From contig JADLSH010000389.1 in NCBI GenBank assembly GCA_016169945.1, forward strand, positions 1,567,001 to 1,631,000: 64,000 bases of DNA, given 5' to 3'. This DNA is from Trachythela sp. YZ-2020 (Eukaryota > Cnidaria > Anthozoa > Malacalcyonacea > Clavulariidae). Positions 1 through 12,060 of this stretch are shown here, in pieces. The notes beneath the pieces were generated by a model. That model saw only the letters and a list, made by a program, of their open reading frames with translations, did not search any database and had not been told where the DNA came from. Every line of letters starts with the position of its first letter. Position 1 is the stretch's first letter. A program made the position numbers and the translations under genes.

Positions 1-545
1 GATAAGTGAGGAACTGAACGATGTAACAGAGCGAAATGTGGGGATCGGAATTTACTTGGTGTTAATAATAACGGAGATGGAGATGTATATTGTGTACTGT
101 TAATAGAACTGGTACGAAGCTTTCAAATACTTTGGAATACCAAACTATCAGCGACAGTCGCCACTTTGAGAAACATAGGCGTACGAGGTAGGGGGGGGGA
201 GGGTGGCAGCTACTCGAGATTCGGGCAATTTTCCTGTTTTGCTAATTTAAAAATATCTTCAAAAATCAAAGCGTTTCATTGTTGCGGAAAGCCGGAAAAT
301 GATCAAATACTGTAATATATGAATCAGAAAATTATCGGAAATATATACATGCAATTTGTATGTGAATTGCATGAATGTGAATTCCAACTAAATCCAATGC
401 CAAATTTGTTAAATCAGTGCTGCTATAGTAGTACTTGTTATACGATGTCTGATATGAAATAATCAGGGATTGACCTTTACCCCCCCCCCCTTACTGTTAA
501 CCACTGCCTGTTATCAATCACTTTCCATTGCTCAGAGTGTAAACT
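1..545. other. Unassigned flank, no gene seen
   Basis: No convincing coding frame. It holds short G and C homopolymer runs (about 191-199 and 481-490) and AT-rich sequence. It may include the end of the Harbinger remnant that follows, but no terminal inverted repeat was found here. Confidence 0.4.
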
Positions 546-812
546 GTGGAATTTTTATTTGCTGTAGAGATCATTCGTCGTAAAAAGTGGAAAAATATTC
601 GAGGTACATTCAGAAAGTGCCTCAAAAGGAGAGACCTCGCCACACGATCAGGTTCTGGATACAGACGTTTACCAGAATGTCATTATTTCAAAGAGCTACA
701 ATTCTTGAGTGATACTGTGTCTAACAAAGAAACCGAAAGCAACTTCACGCTTGCTATAAACGATGAAAGTGAGTCACCTTCAATTAACACTGAGTTACCA
801 GGTAATAAATAA
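546..812 (+). pseudogene. MADF/Myb-SANT-like accessory protein of a Harbinger element (fragment)
   Basis: An 88-residue frame begins with a MADF-like segment: a basic stretch, W-x-x-IR-x-x-F-x-K-CLKRR, a Ser/Gly linker, then Y-F-K-E-L-x-FL near residues 46-53. This W/F/Y-L spacing is the usual C-terminal half of a MADF domain, a trihelical DNA-binding fold that Harbinger elements often encode beside the transposase. The first helix is missing, so an upstream exon is lost or unseen. An acidic Ser-rich tail follows. The neighbour is a convergent, broken Harbinger transposase on the minus strand, which supports this reading. No bounded element ends were found, so I call it a remnant. Family inference is moderate, from motif spacing alone. 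Confidence 0.55.
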
Positions 813-894
813 AAAACGGTGCCACACTCAGTTTCCTCCACACCAGCACAGTTGGATCTTCCATCAAGTAATTATGCAACGCCGCCACTATTCC

Positions 895-1694
895 TTAAGT
901 ACCAGCAACAACTAACTCGACGCTGGTGGCAATAATAGGCCTTCGCAGCATGCGACACCGTGATGCGGCAATACCAAAGGTGTTTTCAATCACCCTTCTT
1001 GACCTTGAAAGTCTGTAGTTAAAAATTCTCTCAGGTCTTACAACACCACCACATGGGTATGGTTTCATTATATTGGGCTTCAAGGGAAATGCATCATCTG
1101 CAACTAAAACGTATGCTGCCACTGTGTTACTGCCTTGAAGGTTTGCTTTGTCTGGCATTTTCAGCAACTTTTGTTTATTTCATAGCCAATCAGACTGTTG
1201 TAAAAAATATCTTCATCGCTAATACGGCCAGTATTGCCTATATCCACAATAGTAAAGCGATACTTGGCATCACAGACAGCTAGCAAAACAATGCTATGTG
1301 TCTTTTTTGTAGTTAATGTATTGTGACCCACATCTTGCTGGCGCTTGCATCACAATATGCTTACCGTCAATGGCACCCAGGCTAAGTTCCACATCAGCTC
1401 AAATTCAAGGGAAATTGTTTTCCATTGATCAACTACCACATACCCCTTTACGTTGAGAACTTTCCATAAAACCTTGCATGTTTCCTTCAATATTCTGCCG
1501 ATTGCTGTTGGGCTGATTCGGTAACTCATGCAAATAGTTTGTTGGGCATCACCCGTCGCCAAATGGTGTAATGTTGCACTGAGTTTTTCACTGGGTCCAA
1601 TGGCTTCGCGCCTTTTCGAAGATTTAGTTATATTCGGTGCTACCATAGCCAAAAGAAGTATGCAAAAGTATGAAGTATGCAAAGAAATATTCAT
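895..1694 (-). pseudogene. PIF/Harbinger transposase (DDE_Tnp_4 type), broken copy
   Basis: Read from 1694 down to 895. The N-terminal part has the helix-turn-helix-like region (LHHLATGDAQQTICMSYRIS), which resembles the pre-catalytic part of HARBI1-type transposases. The first catalytic Asp lies in an AIDGKH motif near 1365, reached only after a frameshift near 1375-1390. The second Asp is in VADDAFPLKP near 1095 and the Glu in RRVIENTFGIAASR near 985. All three acidic residues of the nuclease are therefore present, but in different frames. The frame ends soon after the last motif and lacks a normal C-terminal tail. The protein would cut and join element ends in the nucleus. Sequence differs clearly from the second Harbinger at 12061-13457, so this is another family. 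Confidence 0.75.
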
Positions 1695-2249
1695 GGTCGA
1701 CCAACATGAGATCCTTAACCAGAGGATGTAATTCCCCCTTTTCTTTACCCAGAAACATTTTTAGTATTTATTACGTAATAAATCTCTGCGAGTCCTTTGT
1801 CGAAGCGCGAATAGAAATAAAAAATCTTCGTTCACGTCGTTCAAATAACAACTGGACCATTTTGCTTTATTGCATTTTTTGGGCAAGCGAAATCCTTGAG
1901 TGGAAAACGGCCTTTACGCAAATGTTGGAGAGGAAAGAAGTCTGGAAAGTGGATGGTTGAAAATAGATGAGCTACTAATCGCCGTTTTTCTTACAATTCA
2001 CTTGTAGAAGACCAAAGAGAAACAGCCGACCCCACGAGATAAAAGAATGGTAGGATGGTACTGTATGTAATCATACACGTTGTATTCCAATGTGTGTTGT
2101 AAAATTTTCTGAATCTATTAATTAAACATGTCGCATGGAGGAAAGACAACTGCTCTGAAACTGTCCACAAACTCTGTATGATTTAGTTATTCTATACATA
2201 CGTCAGTCTATACTATAGTTTATATTTTTTTACTTAGGTCTATCGTTAC
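1695..2249. other. Intergenic or intron sequence, no gene seen
   Basis: AT-rich. Short open frames show no recognisable domain. This is the 3' side of the EGF exon of gene A, so it is probably intron. Confidence 0.4.
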
Positions 2250-2367
2250 CGTTTTCACAAAGCTCTCCTTCGCAATACTCCAAACACTGACATGTAAATG
2301 TCCTTTCTTTATCCCAAATCATTGTCCCGCCATTATGACATTGATTCACTTCTCCCTTGCAAGCAGC
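2250..2367 (-). CDS. Gene A exon: EGF-like domain
   Basis: A 118-bp exon bounded by an acceptor (TTTCAAG before GCTGCT) and a donor (GGTAACG). It encodes an EGF-like module with the cysteine order C-x(n)-C-HNGGT-...-FTCQC-LEY-C-x(4)-C, where NGG and FTCQC are typical. It enters in phase 0 and leaves in phase 1, matching the phase expected by an F5/8C exon that must lie beyond the left edge of the window. The copy in gene B (42173-42290) has the same length and phase. EGF modules act in extracellular protein contacts. One oddity: the usual Gly before the fifth cysteine is replaced, giving LEYCEG where gene B has LEGYEG. Confidence 0.8.
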
Positions 2368-2613
2368 CTTGAAATTTAAGATAAGGTGGTTTAATAACAC
2401 ACACATAACCCATACTTATGGAAACATGTTATTTACAGTACATGTGAAAGTCAGGTTAAACTGTTTCCATAAGAATAAAAAATATTCTAAAACTATTTGC
2501 AAGTGACGCAGGTGAACATATCAAATAAACTTTTGAACAAGCTAAGTGCACGGGCGACTCAAGCCAAAATAGTGAATAATTATTTCTCAATGAATAATTT
2601 AGGGTTTATATAA

Positions 2614-2959
2614 CAGGGCATTTTTTGACTAATGTACTGGAGGGGACAAAGCCTCCCGAGCGCCATGTTGGTCCCCACTAAGCTATTTTGTCCCCTCCCC
2701 CCAAAAAAAGGGGGGGAAACTGAGTTTATAGGAAAGTTATGGTTATTCTCGCAACAAAAGCCGGCTCCGTTTAAATGGGATATATAAAAAATTGTCTCTG
2801 AAAATGCAGGAAGCCACAGAGACTCAAGAATACAAACATTTTCTGGGGGAGGAATCCCAGACCCCCTTTCAGCTTACAACACCTGTAATACACCACTTAC
2901 CTGGTACGTCCCCTTTCGATTATGCCCCCCCCACTAACGATTTCTCAAAAAATGCCCTG
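2614..2959. mobile_element. hAT-like MITE, 346 bp
   Basis: Terminal inverted repeats start CAGGGCATTTTTTGA on both sides. The 8 bp outside are TTATATAA on the left and TTTTATAA on the right, an imperfect match (6 of 8) to an hAT-type target duplication. The inside is C/G-homopolymer rich and non-coding. It lies in the intron between the EGF and PAN exons of gene A. Confidence 0.6.
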
Positions 2960-3193
2960 TTTTATAAAAGCTATGTGCTGACCTATTGGCGAAACTATAC
3001 AGTAGGCTTACATAGCTAACTACAAATTGGCTATAATCTTATGTTAAATCTATTCTTTCTTTTCTAACAAGGGGTCATTTGTCTTTTTAGTGCGAGCAAT
3101 AATTGCACACAAGAGGCGAACACGTCATTTTAACATGGGATCAAATATATTATATTGTTGGTGATTTTATAAGCGATATAAAAATATTCTCAC

Positions 3194-3435
3194 AAAGAGA
3201 CTTCTGTCCACTTTAGCCTTGTGAAACGTCCACACTAGCTCCTCCTTGATAATGCCATGTACATCAAATTCATGCTCAGTGGTGTTGGTTATTTGACAGT
3301 TAAATTCCTTTCCTTCGATTTTGTCCTTGTAATTAAACGCAACACAAAAACGGTTTTCTGCGCATCGAAGTTCACAAAAAATATACATTTCTTCTGTAAA
3401 TTGAGCAATGATATTGGTTTTTAAACGGGACACTC
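3194..3435 (-). CDS. Gene A exon: PAN/apple-like domain
   Basis: A 242-bp exon with acceptor TATAG and donor GTGAGA. It begins in phase 1, completing the Gly codon split from the signal exon at 15757, and ends in phase 0. The 80 codons include C-ELRCAENRFCVAFNYKDK and C-QITNTTEHEF, the pattern C-x(3)-C-x(5)-C-x-A-F/W-N-Y ... C-x-L/I of PAN/apple modules. Such modules bind proteins or sugars outside the cell. The exon of gene B (43203-43444) has identical length, borders and cysteines. I am confident of the duplication; the PAN label rests on motif spacing. Confidence 0.75.
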
Positions 3436-4719
3436 CTATAAAAAATTGGATTATTAACTTATTTTATTTGGTTGGAGTAGGTGACGCCAAGAATAAATAC
3501 GAGCAGCAAAACGCGACTCTAAAATCGTTACAAATCTTTGCAGCTGTTAGAAAGCTTGTTGCTGTCTATTTGACTTAGAGGTATTAATACTACTCTTCTG
3601 GCTGGTAGAGCCGTATTATATATAGCCATGCAGAGATTCACTGGATTTTCAAAATAGTAAGAATCCGAGTTGGAATTAGTCTTGACTGATTCCCTACTAC
3701 TCTAATCTCCACTGGAAATACTATGAATATTTAGCATGGCTCTACTATGTATATATTATGGACCGTTATAGGCCTAAGTGTTGAAAATAAAGCTATGGAA
3801 ATGTAATTTCAGTCATATTTCAATAGTATGGATTTTGCACAGCTTTGAAGAAAACTAGGATAATAAGACACGTAATACAAGGTTTGATACCGGTTTATAA
3901 TATAAATATATATGGTTGTCCAAGTAATTATTTCTCTACATATAACCTATAGCATCAGTACGTATTATTACACGGCAAAAGTTCACATTACATATCGCAT
4001 TTGAGTCAACTATTTATATTGTCGAGTCTATAAAAATTTTTTTGAAAAATTAATAATTATTTTAAAGTTTTATTGCATGAGTAGAATTAATTGTACATGC
4101 AGAGATAAGCCTGTGTATACCAAATGTACTGTTACCAAAACATATTCATAAAGACTCTACCTACATTTTCTATATAGGTACCAAAATACTGCTTTCAACT
4201 TAATAATCTAATATGTGTAAATTTGAAGGGGCTGTCAAGTCTGTTCTGCTCATGTCATAGACATGGGTGCGATTTGTGTACATGTTTTTTAAGCATATTC
4301 GAATTGAAATAATCTTAAAATCTACACAGATACCTATTTTATGACAATTTAAGTTATAATATAATAATAACAAAAACTTTATCAAATGTGTCTATGTATT
4401 TAGTTATTTACAACTAATTGGGGACACCTATAGTGTCCTATAACTATATAATGTTATATAAGAAGTAAATATATAAGTCTTTTTCTGATGCATGCTTTAA
4501 AACTTTATAATGTAGGCATTTCCCTTTTTTCTTTACCAAGCTTTGATCAGAAGTATGGGCCAAAGTGCTTTCTATGCTGAACCGTATCATAACGTGGTCT
4601 ATGAAAGTCTGAATTACCCAGTGAATAATTGCCCTTATCAATGTTTTGAGAAATCCTATTTACATAGACTGGGCTTAAACCATTTTTAACTTTGAATTGA
4701 ATATAAAAATAGCAATATC
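3436..4719. other. Gene A intron 1, 3' part, no gene seen
   Basis: The first 170 bases resemble 43445-43620 in the intron of gene B, so the duplication includes intron sequence. The remainder is AT-rich without recognised elements. Confidence 0.5.
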
Positions 4720-5194
4720 TTGCAATCGCCTGTTAGCTATAAAGGTTAGGAAGTTTAGACTTGCTTAATAGTTCCTCATATGAGTGGCCTCCTTTGTATT
4801 AAATACTGCCCGTATTAAATACTGCCCGTTCCTGAACCGTTTCTAATTTGCGTTTATCAGATGCCAAACTACGTGACAGTAGGCTAGATGTGGGAGTATT
4901 GATGATTTGTAGAGGTGTAGCTTAGCTCTTGTATGGATTAGGTTACGTAGCCTTAAAATTACTCCTACTATTAAAATTATCTTCATAAGTATGATCCGTC
5001 TCAGCTATAGTGGAGAAGTAATTGGCCAATTCCTCAACAACAACTGTTTGATCTATTTCAACACTGCCGTTAATTTTGATATGAATGTACCTCACCTCAT
5101 GGCCTTTATTCTTTAAAAAAGCTTTAAAAGTTTTAAATAATTCTCTTGGTTTTGTTCTCTGTGCACTGCAGGCTATCAATGCAAGACTCTGCAA
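4720..5194 (-). pseudogene. CR1-like LINE ORF2 fragment, internally deleted
   Basis: From 5194 down, the frame resembles the segment between endonuclease and reverse transcriptase of CR1-like LINEs (KPRELFKTF, then EELANYFSTIAE). At about 4950 it jumps directly to the C-terminal end of ORF2, which is nearly the same sequence as 16840-17060. The polymerase core is therefore deleted. No 3' tail is obvious. Confidence 0.65.
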
Positions 5195-6930
5195 AACGAA
5201 ATTCTCTACATTTTGGACAAATACCTGATAAATTTTATTATTGATATCTTATAAGCATGATAACGTCTTGAAATAGTAGGCTATAGCATATTAGGCATTT
5301 GGTCGTTGCTCTACCGTAAAGTATCGCTCAATCCCCGAATTGAAATTGCTCAAAATCTAGACAACTTTTATCCATACTATTGTAAAAAGTGCTTTTTAAA
5401 ATCTTCCGTTTGAAATCTCACTGTCATTTTGGGACTTAATGTTCTCTTAACGTGGCTCCCTACAGTAAAGCATGAGATGATATCGCGGGACGAGAGTCAA
5501 AAACGCGTGGCAGGTACGTGGACTTTCCCACGCAAATTCGACGATCAAAACAAAACAAAGTCGCCCGGTTTTTTAAAATAATTTTTACCATTCTGAAAGA
5601 TTTGTAATGAAAAAAAGTTTTATGTGACAAAGCATCAGTAACACCAATGAGTGATTTTAACTATGATACAAATATCGCTTGGATCAAAAAATATTGACAG
5701 TAACATAAAAGTGAATTTTTCAAAAACATTTTAGATATAATGTTCACTAATAAGAGTACATTAAACATTTATTAACTATTGTATAAAAACTGTTAACGGA
5801 TATAAAAGTCGCTTAGTGATACTTGCATGTTTTTTACAAGTTAAACAGTAAAAATATCACAGTTCTATACCAAAATACCGACTTGTTCATCTTCAGCAAA
5901 ATTACAAACTAGGCAAAAATATGTCCAACTGTACGGCTGTTGAAGCTCGTGAACTGAGTAAATGGCAGGATTCAACTGGACTTAAATCGATCTAACCCTT
6001 CACAGTATTTCTTGTCCATGGCTCTCAAATATATTGAATAAACGTCAAAATCAAAAGATAAAAACAACATTTGCCACCCGTTTTTGCACGATGAAAGCAC
6101 AACTTGCGCCCGCGAACTATCATTCACTAGTCAGCGACGTTTTTATGTAGGGAGATTTCGTAAAGTTGTTGACCAAATTTTTTACCTTTATACGCGTTTT
6201 ACTCTTTAGTTTTATCGGTAACCTATCTTCAAATGTTGACCATAAATTTTAATTGTGGTAAGTGTAGAAATCTTTATATAAAATTTTCGAGTTTAAAAAA
6301 ATTGCACACTGGCGATTTTGATTAAACTTTCATAATAGTTTCAGAACATTATGCTTAAAACTTATATGAAATAAAAAAGATGGGTCACCGACTTTGTTTT
6401 ATAGATACGGACAATTTTATGCGCATCGTAACCACATTTCAGGCTTACGTCTTGTTACCATGGCAACGATGACACTACCTGAACCGGGTTTTAAATATTC
6501 CATAGATGATGAATATTACCCTCGAGTATAAAAAACTTCGTCATCTGCGATTATTCTCGTTTAGACAACAAGACGCCGAAAGTCCAAAATTTTCGTTCGC
6601 TGCTTATTAATCGCATTCACTAGCCAATCAAAACTTAGGAGAAAATATTCTTAAAACAATCATGAATCTAGTGCTACTTGCTATTGCAGTAGCATAAAAA
6701 GTCCTCGAAGAAGCCGAAAGTCTTTGCAACGAAATGCAGACTTACTGCAACAACTAAACGAGAACGTTGGCATTTTATAATAGTTTGAAAGCTTTGTGGA
6801 TTTCACCTCTGATTTCACAAGTTGAATAAAGCAAGAAAGAATACAAATTAAGTTGAAATGTTAAAAATTTGGCAACGGATGATGTAGAGGTAAGAAATTT
6901 CAGGAAAATCTGGTTTTCTCCGGTTAATTT
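5195..6930. other. Intron sequence without recognised genes
   Basis: About 1.7 kb, AT-rich, with no long frame or inverted repeat I could support. It may include unclassified old repeats. Confidence 0.35.
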
Positions 6931-7095
6931 TAAGGTTATCCGACGGATAGTTAAACGCGGTGCTAAACGGGCTTCGTACAACGCAATTTTATCTACTGGT
7001 TAACTAACCGCCGGATAGGAAATTTATCCGCTGGATAGCGGCTGAACACCGGCCGCGCCGTTTAAGCTAAACGGCTTTCGTACAACCGGCCTCTG
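6931..7095. repeat. Relic of a Harbinger terminus
   Basis: Contains several TATCCG(N)CGGATA-type palindromes and, near 7076-7091, a TTCGTACAACCGGCC stretch. Both resemble the terminal and subterminal sequence of the Harbinger element at 9546-13545 (GGCCGGTTGTA end). Probably a degraded end or related MITE. Confidence 0.55.
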
Positions 7096-7990
7096 GATAA
7101 TAAGTCGTTAAATTGGTTTGAGTCATACGTTACCAATCGTCAACAGAAAACGTCAATTAACAATACGTTATCCAGCTCATTACCAGTGTCAGTGGGTGTT
7201 CGCCAAAGTGACATATTGGGTCCCTTACTTTTCATTATCTACATAAATGACATGCACAACATTGTGAAACATTGCAAAAATAATACTCTACGCTGATAAT
7301 ACTCTCCTCTAATTCGTTTAAAAACATTGAGCAATGCTTTAATTAATGAAGACATTCATTCAATCTGTAAATGGCTTGATGAAAACCTGCTAAGACTAGA
7401 CTGTGCAAAATCCAAGTTCCTCCTTTTTGACGGTAATCGTCGCCTAAAAACATTCACCAATATCTCCATATACGTCAACGACCAACAACTTGCTCGAGAA
7501 CAAACTTTTAAATATCTAGGAATCACCTTTTCAGAGAATCTCACTTGGTCCGATCACTTAAGTGACGTAACGAAAAAGATCAACCACCTATTGGACTGCT
7601 TAGAAGAGTCAAAGTCTTCATCCCATTAAAAGCTCGACTTACAATCTACAATTCTCTCATCCTCCCATTATTCGACTACGCTGACATTATATGGGGTGAT
7701 AAGAACAACACCACCCTCGTGGATCAACTACAAATCCACGGCACCCACTTACCCACCGGCGCTTACATCGAATGCAGACCATTTTCAAATTGAAAAATAA
7801 CCTGATAGATTATGACTTCGACCTACCTAAAACCAACCATCTGTATAACACAAGACAAAGAGATTACATTCATCTCAGCAAACCGAATACCAATTGGGGA
7901 AAGCAGAATCTTTTTTATCAAGTTTGTAAAGAGTACAATAATTTGGACAATAACATCAAATCAATTAACCAGCTACAGTAGCTAGTTTTC
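7096..7990 (+). pseudogene. LINE ORF2 C-terminal fragment
   Basis: The reading begins with a reverse transcriptase core piece (ILGPLLFIIYINDM near 7207-7250), then a damaged active-site region, followed by YLGITFSENLTWSDHL and a C-terminal domain to about 7980. Several frame changes and stops break it. It matches no neighbouring LINE closely enough to join. It is 5' truncated, as most LINE copies are. Confidence 0.7.
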
Positions 7991-9099
7991 ATAATGCACT
8001 TCTTAAATCTCCACAGTATTAATATAATCGAAAGCATTTTGCAACTAGCTTTTCTTTGTAATATATAATTATCTTAGCTCTATATTTTAAACATTTTCTT
8101 GTATATACATATATCGTATAACCTGCATGCATATTATTATTGTTTATATTGTAAGTAGTATCTAACGAGCAATTTGATTTTTCTCCCTTCGTCTCTGCTT
8201 GTTAAACTTTCCTCGAAATTGTCAATACAATATGAACAAAATTATAATAGTTTTGAATCCAAAGTCTGTCAGAAAGCAAGAAAAAGTAGACCTAAACGAG
8301 ATGGACAAAGCTAGCCAACAATGACAACGGGACATAAACGACGAATAAAGATTGTTAGCTGTTTCTGAGCTCGAAATATACTTTTTTGCTTGAAAGTTCG
8401 CATTCAACGGCGACAAGAAACGCGAAAATCTGTGCTATTTTGACATTCAAAGATACAAAAACTCTATTTAAACACAAACCAAACCAAATTTATCCACAGT
8501 TCTAGGTGCAAAAAAATTAAAATTATCCATTTTGGCATTGATTTTATAGATAACACTATGTCTATAGTTTTTAAGCTGTCAAGATGCAACGACAAAAACC
8601 TACACAAATACGAAATATTATGGATTTCTTGACAGTTTGTCAGAGAAAATTTACCACCAACCATTCAACAACAAAAAATACAACAAAAATATTCAAACAG
8701 TACCTTCAAACAAAAACTGCCTGATGTCCGCCAACTTGACAGCCAATGTTGTCAAAGCAGCTTGACAAAAACTTTCGCTTTTTTACCGAATCCAGGACAA
8801 AAGTGAAGCAGAACAACGAAAAACCAATCTGTCTATCACTATGGACTATTTTTGGAAAATTTTCAACAGTTTTTATGCCTTTTTATTCCCTAATTTTTGT
8901 TGAGTTGCACGTTTCTCGCTCCTTCGCCGGTCAGAATTCAAGCTTGTAGTTGTTGCCAAGCAATGAAAACATTGAAAAGCTTGCGAGTGACGTCAGTGAT
9001 TACATGTTAGGAGAATATCAATATTGATCTTTGAACAAAATTGTTTACTGTGCTTATATACAACTTATAATATAAAAAAATAGAAAAACTCCTTTATGC
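7991..9099. other. Intron sequence, no gene seen
   Basis: Short frames only, none with a recognisable domain. No element ends seen. Confidence 0.35.
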
Positions 9100-9236
9100 T
9101 GTGATAAAGCACTCGGGGAACGTTGGGAGAACACTCGAAAAGCGTGTAAAACACTCGGCTACGCCTCGTATTTTACACGGTTCTCTCGCGTTCTCCCAAC
9201 ATTCCCTTCGTGCTTTATCACACCATAAAGCACGCG
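9100..9236. repeat. Near-perfect palindrome (foldback element)
   Basis: Arms AAAGCACTCGGGGAACG and, inverted, CGTGCTTTATCA enclose a second pair (GTGTAAAACACTCGG / CTCGTATTTTACAC), so the whole stretch folds into one long hairpin with a very short loop. No coding potential. Confidence 0.7.
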
Positions 9237-9340
9237 GACTCGTTTTCTATTTCTTAAATAATCTTTTGTATTTCTATAGTTTCTCAGGGACCTTCTGAAA
9301 AACACAACTTGTGATGTTGGCTTTCCTGAATAAATACTAT

Positions 9341-9341
9341 T

Positions 9342-9374
<33 letters not shown>
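9341..9374. repeat. (AATC)n microsatellite
   Basis: A run of about eight AATC units. Confidence 0.9.
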
Positions 9375-9573
9375 ATCGTATCAACGTTTTGTTTGGCAAG
9401 TGGTTTCGAGCTCAAAAATGTAAATATTGCTCTCAGTTTTAGCGAAATGACCAAAGTGAGAGTTTTATTGCGTTTTTCGCTAATAAAGCGACTATATTAC
9501 CATTAACGAAAACACTCAAGGCAAAAAATATTTAAAATAAACCTGGGGCCGGTTGTATCAAAGGTGGATAAGT

Positions 9574-9715
9574 TATCCGGTGGATAAGTCCTATCCGGCG
9601 GATAAATCTTCTATCCGGTGGATAGTTATCCACTGGAAAAAAATGCGTTGTATGAAGCACGGATAGCAAGGTGGATAGCTATCCGTCGGATAGCTATCCA
9701 TCGTAAGCTCGTTGT
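9574..9715. promoter_or_regulatory. Subterminal palindrome cluster of the Harbinger element
   Basis: At least five copies of a TATCC...GGATA motif, several of the form TATCCGGCGGATA or TATCCGTCGGATA. Related copies lie just inside the right end (13485-13525). Such repeated sites near both ends are typical binding sites for the element's own DNA-binding protein; that role is inferred. Confidence 0.55.
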
Positions 9716-9801
9716 TATGCGTTGCTATGTAAAATGACGAATTTACCTTTCTCTTTACTTTACTTAACTTTACCGTTATCTTTACCGTTATCATTTCCAA
9801 A

Positions 9802-10998
9802 ATGTCGGCTAGCGAGAAAGTAAAGCGATCTCGTAAACCAAATTTTTCGCCTTCAGAATGCACGCTCATTCTGCAAGCAACGGAAGACAATCTAGCTGTG
9901 ATACGGAATAAATTTTCCAGTGTCTTGACAAAAAAAAAAAAAGCAGGGGTCTGGCAAGTGATATATAACGGAGAAGGTAAACGCGGTAGGAGTCGCCAGG
10001 AGAACCACGGACGAAATTAAAGATAAATGGCGAGCAATGATCAGCAGTACCAAGAAGGATTTCAGCAGAGAAAAAAGCCAAAAACAAAAAACCGGAGGAG
10101 GAAAAGCGCCAAAAAACCGGCGAGCGAAGTAAATCAAAGAATCGTCGAACTTTTTGGCGATGAACCCGCCTTTTCCGGTATACCGGGGGTTCTTGAATCT
10201 GGTAGGTTTATGCATAATTTATCAACAAAAATGGTTGTCTTTTTGATATATGAGCTGAGATAGACAGGCGTTTTTAACTTTTAATTTTGGTACATATTAA
10301 AGACCGCCTAGCTTTCAATATTTATATAAACTCAGTCCGTAAAACGAGAAACTACGCCGGGCGCGAAGACACCTCAAGAGCTTCACTTTCAGATAAGTTC
10401 TAGACAAATTACCAATATTATATTATAGATTTGACAATAATTTTATTTTGTAATTTTAAATTTTAAATATATAACATATTTGGTTTAAATATTTTATAAT
10501 ATATACAACAACGTGAACAGGGCACAATTAGTACTTATTCAACAAAAATTTAATTATTTTTCGTAGGATCTGAAACACCAACACTAACAATAATAAATGA
10601 AACACAGCTCATTGAAGCAGATGACGAGAGCATTTTTTCAACACTGACCAGCCATCACTGCATGAATTGTTGCGGTATGAGGACCATCATGAGCCTTTAA
10701 TAGGCGATGTTGCACCAGAAACAAGTGAGTGCCTTGTGACACTTGCACCTGAGCTTGCCTCAACATCGGCATTCCCTACACCATCAAGACATCAAAATAC
10801 CACCGAAAGCTTTCTACTCAGTGGCAGCACCAGGAAACGCAGAATAACAACACAGGATGTTCAAAGGATGCAAATTGAAAGTCTGGAGTTAGAGAAAGAG
10901 AAGATCTCGATAGAAGTAGAAAATATGAAGCTTCTGACCAAAAAATACAAACTTGAGGTGCAAGAATTGCAGACAAGGCAAGGGCAAAACTTAATTTA
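9802..10998 (+). pseudogene. Harbinger Myb/SANT-like DNA-binding protein, two exons, frameshifted
   Basis: Starts MSASEKVKRSRKPNFSPSE, then a Myb/SANT-like domain with VWQVIYN and, in the next frame, TTDEIKDKWRAM. The frame change lies at about 9970-9978. Exon 1 ends near 10200 at a GTAGGT donor, after the FGDEPAFSGIPG region common to this family. Exon 2 starts near 10567 after a TTTTTCGTAG acceptor. A second frame change falls at a T6 run near 10633. The C-terminus is a Glu/Lys-rich coiled coil (residues from ESLELEKEKI on) ending at 10998. The protein would bind element ends and help carry the transposase to the nucleus, as known for Harbinger. Whether the frameshifts are real or assembly errors is open. 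Confidence 0.75.
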
Positions 10999-11140
10999 AT
11001 TATTTTGATTTTAATATTGTGAATAAGCATATGCCTATGGTATGTATTCTTTGTTCAAAATACTTCATTTCAATCTTTCAATCGTGGATCACTTTGTCTT
11101 GGACAAAGAGATGACTGCAACCACAAATAATACCTTAAAA

Positions 11141-11234
11141 GCTTGTTTCTAGAAGTGGAGTATGCCTCAAAATGTTACACCCCTTGAGCTTGTTTCTAGA
11201 AATAGAATGTGCCTCAAAATATTACACCCATCTC
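11141..11234. repeat. 47-bp tandem duplication
   Basis: Two adjacent copies of a unit starting GCTTGTTTCTAGAA, diverged at several positions. Non-coding, inside the Harbinger element. Confidence 0.7.
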
Positions 11235-11729
11235 CTTGCATATAAGAATACCATATAAAGCCTAAGCGGAGGTCTTTACTTTCTGCAACTTTAAAACATA
11301 CTAATTGTTGCAACTTGTTATATATGCAGTAGCTGTACTTTTCCTGTTTGGACAAAGAATACTGCAAGCTCAATGAGCTCATGAATTTTAACCCGGCTTA
11401 GCGTGCAAGCAAACTCTCCATACTAGATAAGAAACAATCTTGTACCCTGTGGGTAAGAAACTGGAGGAGGGACGTTGAAAGTTTGTTTGCAGGCTAGGCT
11501 GGGTTTTATTTAATTTATTACATAAATTACACAATTTGAGTGTACAAGTTTTAAACATTATTTTTACAAAAATTGTATAATTGAGATGAAATAATTTAAT
11601 ATTTTATAAATTTTACTATATGTTAATAATTAATGCAACAATATTATTGTGTGTTATTAATAAAATAATTGTTTGCAATAATTGAAATTCTTACATTTTT
11701 TTGTTTATGTATTTCACAATATTAGTTAA

Positions 11730-12053
11730 AGGAGAAGTGAAGTCCGTATGTAAACAAACTGGCAGCATGCAGTTAATGTATATATTTTAAACATGCTATA
11801 TTTATAAAATATGATATACTTAGTTAAAGGGGCCCTACAGTAATTTCTTTACGGCTTTGCCACATAAGTATTGTTTACTAAGGTGCCTAGCCATACAAAA
11901 ATGACTGTAGGGCCCCTTTAATGTCAAACATCATTCTGGTTTGCTATATGCTTTTAAATTATTATAGATTAGAGTTTCAACATCGAAGATGTCGAAACAA
12001 CATGAAATTTTGGTATTGTTTACATCAGAGGCAGAACGGACTTGACATCCTCT
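11730..12053. mobile_element. TTAA-flanked MITE (piggyBac-like), 324 bp
   Basis: Flanked by TTAA at 11726-11729 and 12054-12057. Ends are imperfect inverted repeats sharing AAGTCCGT and TGTAAACAA blocks. It contains a second TTAA MITE and abuts the stop of the Harbinger transposase. The TTAA target suggests piggyBac or Kolobok type; no coding sequence decides which. Confidence 0.6.
11828..11917. mobile_element. TTAA-flanked MITE, 90 bp, nested
   Basis: Perfect TTAA on both sides (11824-11827 and 11918-11921) and inverted ends AGGGGCCCTACAGT. It is inserted in the 324-bp MITE, so it is the youngest of three nested layers. Confidence 0.75.
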
Positions 12054-12060
12054 TTAATTA

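Noticed and set aside
2792..3019. 75-codon plus frame
   Set aside because: Runs through the end of an hAT MITE.
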